Of a stretch of 64,000 nucleotides of DNA, positions 59,354 to 64,000 are shown piece after piece (position 1 is the stretch's first letter; each line of letters starts with the position of its first letter). A program made the translations under genes and the position numbers. The notes below the pieces were generated by a model, which worked only from the letters and a program-made list of their open reading frames with translations, did not search any database and was not told the origin of the DNA. The DNA comes from a virus, in IMG/VR virus record IMGVR_UViG_3300042308_000865, positions 1 to 64,000 of that record. The stretch is one strand, 5' to 3'.

Positions 59354-60182
59354 AATCTTCTCCTCTTCTAGTTTTTCTTCTTGCTTTATTCACAAGAGTA
59401 GTGAAAGCTCTCATAGGAGTGATGGCATTACCAATATCACCTAGTTTTTCACGATTACCTCTTTCAAATGCATGGAACTTACCATGATGAAATCCTGGTT
59501 GTTGTGGTTTGAATTTTGAAACTGGACCTTTATTTGCAACAACTAGGTTTTTGGGGTCATTACCGTGATACTTCTTCTCTTGTGCTTGCTTTTTCTTATG
59601 TCTCAACACATCACCAGGAGACATATCCTTCATTTCTTTGCCAGAAGTTTCTATTTCAGTTGCGTGATGAAGTTCTGCTCCACGTTCTCTTGCTAATCTA
59701 CGTTTACGTTCAACTTTTGCCTTTTCTCTTGGTGTTAGTTGTCCTGTTGCTTGTTTAATTCTTTTTTCTCTTCTTTCCTTCTCATTTTCTCTAGATTGAA
59801 CTGAAGCAATACCATACTTGGGTGCTTCTTTAGTTCCTCTATTTTTAATGAAGGTTCCATCTGGTAGTTTTCCTCCGTGATACTTCATTAACTCATCTTT
59901 AGATGAGAAATGTCTTCCTTCTCTTATTATTGCTGATTCTTCTACAAACTCTTTAAAAGTCTTTTTCTTACGATTACGTGCTGGTTCAGATACTCTAGCA
60001 CTATCCAAATTTCTATTTGCTTCCTTTCTCTTTCTCATCAGTTCTCCCATTAAAGGGAGACTTGGAGCAGCATCGTGTCCAGATCTTACTAATGATTGAG
60101 GAGATTGTGCTGCATTTGCAGCAAATGAAAGTGCTAAAACTGCATTTGCTGCTGTGTCTCTTTTTCTACCCTCAGAAAGCAT
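59352..60182 (-). CDS. HNH-like basic protein with internal capsid-targeting-like motif
   Basis: 276 aa. The N-terminal 70 residues are hydrophobic to basic (TAANAVLALSFAANAAQ). At 74-82 is TFKEFVEES, like the targeting motif of the neighbouring genes but not N-terminal, followed by I-R-E at 86-88. The C-terminal half has an HNH-like order: LHH at 171-173, GNDPKNLVV at 207-215 and FHHGKFH at 231-237. It could be a packaged nuclease. The metal-binding set is inferred by pattern only. GATAAATA lies 24 nt upstream. Confidence 0.65.
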   Translation of the reverse strand: MLSEGRKRDTAANAVLALSFAANAAQSPQSLVRSGHDAAPSLPLMGELMRKRKEANRNLDSARVSEPARNRKKKTFKEFVEESAIIREGRHFSSKDELMKYHGGKLPDGTFIKNRGTKEAPKYGIASVQSRENEKERREKRIKQATGQLTPREKAKVERKRRLARERGAELHHATEIETSGKEMKDMSPGDVLRHKKKQAQEKKYHGNDPKNLVVANKGPVSKFKPQQPGFHHGKFHAFERGNREKLGDIGNAITPMRAFTTLVNKARRKTRRGED

Positions 60183-60205
60183 TTATCTACAAAAATACCT
60201 TCTGT

Positions 60206-60213
60206 TATTTATC
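60206..60213 (-). promoter_or_regulatory. Late promoter (GATAAATA)
   Basis: A one-mismatch late -10, 24 nt before the 276-aa gene. Confidence 0.5.
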
Positions 60214-60376
60214 AACCTCCACGTTCTCTCAAACTTCTTACCAGATATGCAGTAAATTCTTCTTGCTTTTTGTGGTGTACTGCCGCAGGATTATAATTAA
60301 TTGCATTTTTAAGTGCCATCATTTCATCAAACTCTGCATCGGTAAGAGTGTTTGTTTTTCTTGATGGTAAAGTCAT
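60212..60376 (-). CDS. Small protein (54 aa)
   Basis: Starts MTLPSRKTNTLTDAEFDEMM; ends LVRSLRERGG. A perfect TATAAATA lies 67 nt upstream (60443-60450). Function unknown. Confidence 0.65.
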   Translation of the reverse strand: MTLPSRKTNTLTDAEFDEMMALKNAINYNPAAVHHKKQEEFTAYLVRSLRERGG

Positions 60377-60442
60377 AGGTCTTTTGCAATTATGTTCTTA
60401 TCCTAACAGTATTTAAGTCAAATGTGATGTTTCTTAAGATTG

Positions 60443-60450
60443 TATTTATA
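60443..60450 (-). promoter_or_regulatory. Late promoter (TATAAATA)
   Basis: Perfect late -10 in the intergenic gap, 67 nt before the 54-aa gene, further than for the other late genes. Confidence 0.55.
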
Positions 60451-60465
60451 CTGTCGTTACAAAAC

Positions 60466-60693
60466 TTAACCTTCATCAAAGAAAGAACCAAAATTACCAC
60501 GACTGCCTGGTTTACGATTTTCAAGCATATCCATAATCTCCTCAAACTTCTTACATTGTTCCATATCAAGAAGAAGTTGTGAAAGTTGTTTTACAACCAG
60601 TGGTTTTTCATTCGTAGCAGCAGATTTAATTGCTGCTCTCAGATGACTTTCTGCTTCCAAAATATGATCAAGAGTTTGCTTCGATAATGCCAT
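60466..60693 (-). CDS. Small helical protein (75 aa)
   Basis: Start at 60693 (MALSKQTLDHILEAESHLRA), just after the upstream stop. Helical; KPLVVKQLSQLLLDMEQCKK; Gly/Phe/Ser-rich end. Resembles small cyanophage proteins beside the AbrB-like gene. Function unknown. Confidence 0.65.
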   Translation of the reverse strand: MALSKQTLDHILEAESHLRAAIKSAATNEKPLVVKQLSQLLLDMEQCKKFEEIMDMLENRKPGSRGNFGSFFDEG

Positions 60694-60695
60694 AA

Positions 60696-61346
60696 TCAAC
60701 ACTCATCCATTGCTAGGGGTTTAGTTACTTTTCTCAATTCAAAACTACCGTCTCCACGGTCAATCCATTCCACAGTTTCTCCTTCTTTTAGATTTGCTGC
60801 TTCTAGCAAATCATCAGGGAACTCTACAAAACAATCACCAGAAAGTCCATCTACTTGAACGGGAAGTCGCCATTTCACCACTTTATCTTTTACTGAATAA
60901 ATGTCTCCATCTTCAGTTACATGAAGTTTATGTTCTTCTGGATAATAGTGTTCTTGCCAAAAATCATTCCAAGCACCTTTACATTCAGGTGAAGGGTCAT
61001 CTTTATCGCATACAGTATTTTCATTTGGAAAATTACTATTGCGATCTTGAGTTAAGAATGAATTAGCAAGTCCATACTCAAGGTCACTATGTCCCCAAGG
61101 TGGCATAGAAGGTTCATAGTATTCTTTTTCCTTTACTACATCTTCATATGACTGCCCATTACCATTTAGAAGAGCAAGAAGTTCATATGCTTGAGATGTT
61201 TTTTGCTTGTATATGTAATAATTTTCCTTAACCACACTAACAATCACATCATAAATCTCCTGTGGTGTTGCTTCACCAGAAGACATCGCATCGTGCATCC
61301 AGTTCTCAAGATTTTCAAGTGAATACTTTTTATAATCAAAAGTCAT
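60696..61346 (-). CDS. Conserved phage protein with AbrB-like C-terminus (216 aa)
   Basis: The N-terminal part (YSLENLENWMHDAMSSGEAT, TSQAYELLALLNGN) is a motif common in T4-like cyanophage proteins. The C-terminus (about 168-208) reads VEFPDDLLEAANLKEGETVE followed by WIDRGDGSFELRKV, the pattern of a SpoVT/AbrB swapped-hairpin DNA-binding domain. Perhaps a transcriptional regulator or a DNA-associated protein. Confidence 0.75.
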   Translation of the reverse strand: MTFDYKKYSLENLENWMHDAMSSGEATPQEIYDVIVSVVKENYYIYKQKTSQAYELLALLNGNGQSYEDVVKEKEYYEPSMPPWGHSDLEYGLANSFLTQDRNSNFPNENTVCDKDDPSPECKGAWNDFWQEHYYPEEHKLHVTEDGDIYSVKDKVVKWRLPVQVDGLSGDCFVEFPDDLLEAANLKEGETVEWIDRGDGSFELRKVTKPLAMDEC

Positions 61347-61348
61347 AA

Positions 61349-61477
61349 TTAATCTCTGGGTTTAGGTTTAGAGCAGTCGTGACAGTAATAGGAGAAACCA
61401 TCACGGAAATATTTTACAACCTGATAATGGTCTCTGTCAAGTGGTTTAGTCTCACCACATTTATCACAAATCCGCAT
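61349..61477 (-). CDS. Small zinc-finger protein (42 aa)
   Basis: Start at 61477 (MRICDKCGETKPLDRDHYQV); two Cys-x2-Cys pairs (CDKC, CHDC) 27 residues apart suggest a zinc ribbon with an HNH-like ordering but no His-Asn-His core. A longer frame overlaps the upstream gene and is rejected. Confidence 0.7.
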   Translation of the reverse strand: MRICDKCGETKPLDRDHYQVVKYFRDGFSYYCHDCSKPKPRD

Positions 61478-61646
61478 CTTTTTTGAGTTGTTTGCGGATT
61501 CGCTTGAGTTCTTTGAGTTCCGATTTAATATTTTTGTAAGCAGAGTCAGCATCAAGTTTTCCTCCCATTTCTAGTGCGATAATAATATCTACTCTTGTTC
61601 CAAAGTGTGCAAGTGCTTTTTCAAAATCATCTAATTCTTCGTACAT
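61464..61646 (-). CDS. Small helical protein (60 aa)
   Basis: Starts MYEELDDFEKALAHFGTRVD; then a Lys/Glu coiled coil (YKNIKSELKELKRIRKQLKK). The pattern ALAHFGTRVDIIIALEMGGK occurs in cyanophage proteins of unknown function. Confidence 0.7.
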   Translation of the reverse strand: MYEELDDFEKALAHFGTRVDIIIALEMGGKLDADSAYKNIKSELKELKRIRKQLKKDADL

Positions 61647-62227
61647 TTTTTTCTATTAAAGTAAGGACCTAAGGGCAATCTTCCAGGACTCCAATTATAA
61701 CCTGGACATTCTACAGATCTTTTAGAAATTTGTCCATCATTCCACCATTTCGTATTCCTATGTGAAGGAGGAACAAATCCTGTTTTTTTATGTGCGTCGC
61801 TTATAGATTTTCTGTGCTCTAAAGAAAGTGGTTTATTTTTATGTATCTCACTTAAAAGTTTTCTTTGCTCAACAGAGCGTTTTTTCCCAGTGTTTGATTT
61901 AGCAATTTTTCCCTTAGTCTCTTCAGTGTGTTTCCATCCAGATTTACCATCACCACCCAATGTACTGTTATATCCACACTTAAAAGTGCCATATTTTTTA
62001 ATATAGTACATTTCTCTTTGAAGTAATGTATTACTATCACATTCTTCAATTATACCATATATGAAATTTTCCCATCCATATTTTTTAATTGCGTTATAAA
62101 ACTTTCTTTTAGAACCATTTTTCACCATATAATTATGGTGTTCTTTTCTCCTTCTTTCATATTTTGTTTGTCCAATGTATTTCTTCCCCGTAGGAATACA
62201 ATGGTAGCAATAAATTACTCCTTTCAT
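61631..62227 (-). CDS. GIY-YIG homing endonuclease
   Basis: 198 aa. GIY-YIG core at 3-85: VIYCYHCIPTGKKYIGQTKY gives the tyrosines and the KYIG motif; Arg (residue 26) and Glu (about 72, LLQREMYYI) complete the catalytic set. Residues about 100-160 are NUMOD3-type repeats (HTEETKGKIAKSNTGKKRS, LSLEHRKSISDAHKKTG) that bind DNA. A TATAAATA late promoter lies 28 nt before the start. It overlaps the next gene by 16 bp. Free-standing, like the T4 Seg enzymes. Confidence 0.9.
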   Translation of the reverse strand: MKGVIYCYHCIPTGKKYIGQTKYERRRKEHHNYMVKNGSKRKFYNAIKKYGWENFIYGIIEECDSNTLLQREMYYIKKYGTFKCGYNSTLGGDGKSGWKHTEETKGKIAKSNTGKKRSVEQRKLLSEIHKNKPLSLEHRKSISDAHKKTGFVPPSHRNTKWWNDGQISKRSVECPGYNWSPGRLPLGPYFNRKKCTKN

Positions 62228-62254
62228 AACTGCTCTTAAGTTGGTGGTTATTAA

Positions 62255-62262
62255 TATTTATA
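62255..62262 (-). promoter_or_regulatory. Late promoter (TATAAATA)
   Basis: Perfect late -10, 28 nt before the GIY-YIG gene. Confidence 0.65.
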
Positions 62263-62265
62263 CAG

Positions 62266-62293
62266 GAAAAGCACCCTTAACTTAAGGTGCTTT
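62266..62293 (-). terminator. Terminator-like hairpin
   Basis: Minus strand AAAGCACC-TTAA... pairs with TTAA-GGTGCTTT (12 bp with one bulged base), then TTCC. It follows the 71-aa gene and precedes the GIY-YIG promoter. Confidence 0.65.
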
Positions 62294-62329
62294 ATCCCAA
62301 CCTGAAAAGAACCACCAACTCAGGCATCA

Positions 62330-62545
62330 TTATTTATCTTTCCACTTTTCTAAAGTCAGAATATCTATACGTGCATCAACTGCTTCAATAGAATTCATGA
62401 GTTCATAAAGAGTATTTGTGGTTTCAATATTCTCTGCTTCCAGAGTTTCAATTCTTTCTTGTAAATCAAGAATAATTGAATAAATGCTAGATTCTTCACA
62501 CATTTCTTTATCTGTAGGAGAAAACAACCAGCGTAAAAAATTCAT
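62330..62545 (-). CDS. Small coiled-coil protein (71 aa)
   Basis: Starts MNFLRWLFSPTDKEMCEESS; hydrophobic start then acidic coiled coil (LDLQERIETLEAENIETTNT). Linked to the upstream gene by ATGA at 62542-62545. Function unknown. Confidence 0.65.
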   Translation of the reverse strand: MNFLRWLFSPTDKEMCEESSIYSIILDLQERIETLEAENIETTNTLYELMNSIEAVDARIDILTLEKWKDK

Positions 62546-62706
62546 TCCTTTATAACAGACTTATAGTATCTATTATAAGCGAGAAATCTATTCATGCTAG
62601 GTTTTATCTTCAAACTCTGACAACACTCAAGATATGACATCCATTCGTACCAAGGAGTCGTATGATCAAGAACGTGATAAGGTTGTTCTACAGGAGTTCC
62701 TTCCAA
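62542..62706 (-). CDS. Small protein, probable TTG start (54 aa)
   Basis: The frame reads MEGTPVEQPYHVLDHTTPWY (TTG at 62704-62706), then WMSYLECCQSLKIKPSMNRF. The frame is open further upstream and overlaps the 57-aa gene. It could also be the 3' part of a frameshifted longer gene. ATGA linkage with the next gene supports translation to its stop. Confidence 0.5.
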   Translation of the reverse strand: MEGTPVEQPYHVLDHTTPWYEWMSYLECCQSLKIKPSMNRFLAYNRYYKSVIKE

Positions 62707-62861
62707 AACTGTTCTCCTTTTTGAAGTGCTAATACAACTGTGGTATGTTCTCTTGCGTGCCTATCAAGGTCTTTTTCTTTCAAATAAATGTTAGACCTTT
62801 CAACAGAACATTTAAAGATATTTGCCCACATTTGTTGATTAGTGTTTAGTCTTGTTTTCAT
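62688..62861 (-). CDS. Small basic protein (57 aa)
   Basis: Starts MKTRLNTNQQMWANIFKCSV; mixed charge, one long helix. Overlaps both neighbours. Function unknown. Confidence 0.6.
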   Translation of the reverse strand: MKTRLNTNQQMWANIFKCSVERSNIYLKEKDLDRHAREHTTVVLALQKGEQFWKELL

Positions 62862-63000
62862 TGCTCAAGTCAGGATGTGGTGCGTAGAGAGGTCCTTCGT
62901 AATCTCCTGCATGAAAGTTTTTAAGAACTTCCAGAACTTCGGGCGTTTCATTCCACTCCCAAGTATTGCCATTCTTGTCAGTAAAAGTGCGTAGTGCCAT
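62839..63000 (-). CDS. Small protein (53 aa)
   Basis: Starts MALRTFTDKNGNTWEWNETP; the pattern RTFxDxNGxxWEWxETPE is typical of small phage proteins. Function unknown. Abuts the upstream gene (shared base at 63000). Confidence 0.65.
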   Translation of the reverse strand: MALRTFTDKNGNTWEWNETPEVLEVLKNFHAGDYEGPLYAPHPDLSNENKTKH

Positions 63001-63215
63001 TAAAGTTTTCCTCCAACTTCTCCAGAATAAGTTTTTTCAGCAAGTTTGTCAAACTCGCCTTCTTGTTTTGATTTTAAATACCAGCGTGTTGATCTCACAC
63101 ACTGTTCTTCAGTAAGTGATGTGATAATACCTTTACCATCAGGATAGTGAGATTGCCATAGTCCATACTTTTTTTCTTCCACATAAAATGCGTCGTCAAT
63201 TAGTTGTTTTTCCAT
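63000..63215 (-). CDS. Small hypothetical protein (71 aa)
   Basis: Starts MEKQLIDDAFYVEEKKYGLW; acidic to basic with TEEQCVRSTRWYLKSKQEGE. Function unknown. Confidence 0.65.
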   Translation of the reverse strand: MEKQLIDDAFYVEEKKYGLWQSHYPDGKGIITSLTEEQCVRSTRWYLKSKQEGEFDKLAEKTYSGEVGGKL

Positions 63216-63357
63216 AATGATTCAGTTGCCTCTGCAGTTCAATTCTTACGGAAATTAATTTACTGTATAAAAAATCTTGATATTCATTTCCTTCTAGAAG
63301 ACTTGTGAGATTATCAATTTGCATTAGAGCAAAAATAAGTTTAGTTTGCTCGTTCAT
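63196..63357 (-). CDS. Small helical protein (53 aa)
   Basis: Starts MNEQTKLIFALMQIDNLTSL. Overlaps the upstream gene by 4 bp and the downstream gene by 20 bp. Function unknown. Confidence 0.65.
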   Translation of the reverse strand: MNEQTKLIFALMQIDNLTSLLEGNEYQDFLYSKLISVRIELQRQLNHYGKTTN

Positions 63358-63671
63358 TTTTTACGCTTTGTAGTGCGAGAAGTGTTTCCAGAGGAATCCA
63401 CGCTGGGTTTTCGTCCTTTACTTGTACCAGAACTTCCTTTACTTTTTGGTTTAGGTTTTTGTTCCACACTTCCCTTACGTTTTTTACTGGTGTCAATGGG
63501 TTTTCCATCGCGATAATCAATTTTAAGAGTTCTCTTATCTAGTTTATACCTTTCTAGGTATTTGTCAAGGTGCTGTTCACAAGAAAAGAAACAGATCGTA
63601 GGATTTTTCTTTTCTCCAAACTCTAAACGATATGGATGATTCTCATATGGAAACAACTCTGTACTAATCAT
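63354..63671 (-). CDS. Hypothetical protein with basic Ser/Lys-rich tail (105 aa)
   Basis: Starts MISTELFPYENHPYRLEFGE; folded N-terminal 60 residues (CFFSCEQHLDKYLERYKLDK), then a disordered basic tail (KPKPKSKGSSGTSKGRKPS). Function unknown. Confidence 0.65.
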   Translation of the reverse strand: MISTELFPYENHPYRLEFGEKKNPTICFFSCEQHLDKYLERYKLDKRTLKIDYRDGKPIDTSKKRKGSVEQKPKPKSKGSSGTSKGRKPSVDSSGNTSRTTKRKK

Positions 63672-63988
63672 CGCCCTGTAATGTCCTCAAAGTCTTGTAC
63701 TTTTCCGTGTTTGAAATGTATCATACATCGTGGCCAATCTTCCCACTTCCCTTCCCATAATGAAGGATAAACTTCAACATAATCAGTCACATAACACGGT
63801 TCTACTTTACCATGCTTTCCTGTAGGAATCCACTCAAAATTCAAAAATAATCTTTTAGAGTCATAACGTTCATCATCTTCTCTAATTTCCGCAAAGTCGT
63901 GAGTTTCTCTATAAGTCAATTCATACAAACATCCATCAGGAGAAATCCAATAGCGACACATCGCACAAGCAAGACCTTTGGTTTGCAT
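63668..63988 (-). CDS. Hypothetical protein (106 aa)
   Basis: Starts MQTKGLACAMCRYWISPDGC; Cys at 8, 11 and 20 suggest a metal site, with a fourth near 65. Trp/Tyr-rich. Overlaps the downstream gene by 4 bp. Function unknown; the gene ends 12 bp from the window edge. Confidence 0.65.
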   Translation of the reverse strand: MQTKGLACAMCRYWISPDGCLYELTYRETHDFAEIREDDERYDSKRLFLNFEWIPTGKHGKVEPCYVTDYVEVYPSLWEGKWEDWPRCMIHFKHGKVQDFEDITGR

Positions 63989-64000
63989 TTCTACATTGGT

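Larger units (their letters stand above)
62239..62320. repeat. 11-bp inverted repeat flanking the GIY-YIG promoter
   Basis: AGTTGGTGGTT at 62239-62249 and AACCACCAACT at 62310-62320 are perfect complements, 60 bp apart, enclosing the late promoter and a terminator. Confidence 0.8.

Overview
The window comes from the genome of a T4-like myovirus, most probably a cyanophage of the Kyanoviridae type. The evidence is the T4-syntenic virion block 25-6-(7)-8-...-13-14-15-16 written leftward on the minus strand, the enlarged cyanophage-style baseplate proteins (DUF4815, YHYH domain, DPLAQTF), T4-type late promoters (TATAAATA and close variants), AT-rich sequence and very tight gene packing. No photosynthesis or host-metabolism gene is present, so the host assignment is inference.

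Layout: (1) 1-31983, minus strand: neck, sheath-terminator and small-terminase genes (gp16, gp15, gp14, gp13), small virion genes, a baseplate block (833 aa, 1894 aa, gp8, a 4164-aa gp7-position giant, gp6, gp25), then a glycosyltransferase and small conserved genes. (2) 31984-34022: a 2-kb non-coding, repeat-rich region with nested inverted repeats, a four-unit 72-bp array, a four-unit 31-bp array and a consensus sigma70 promoter reading right into an HNH homing endonuclease. (3) 34543-52519: about 60 short minus-strand genes in 13 compact operons, including a DEAH helicase, a candidate type II restriction-modification pair with an ArdA-like antirestriction gene, a metallophosphoesterase and three tRNAs (Met-CAU, Ala-UGC, Arg-UCU). 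(4) 52592-60376: late-promoter genes for basic proteins with T4-like capsid-targeting N-termini (candidate internal, injected head proteins), interrupted by two more early-type operons. (5) 60466-63988: an AbrB-tailed protein, a GIY-YIG endonuclease and further small genes.

Two promoter systems divide the window. Virion and candidate internal-protein genes carry [N]ATAAATA late promoters about 16-25 nt before the start codon. Fifteen minus-strand early operons, and the plus-strand HNH gene, are instead headed by one module: a 24-bp block (best form TGTGCCAC-N8-GTGGCACA), then 28-30 bp, then a -10 hexamer. The block usually lies directly after, or overlaps, the stop codon of the preceding operon. 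The fixed spacing suggests a phage-wide operator or activator site and is the strongest unexplained signal here. The other main findings are the candidate internal-protein cluster (one member with a GNAT domain, one HNH-like), the restriction-modification pair in a virulent-type phage, and the 72-bp array.
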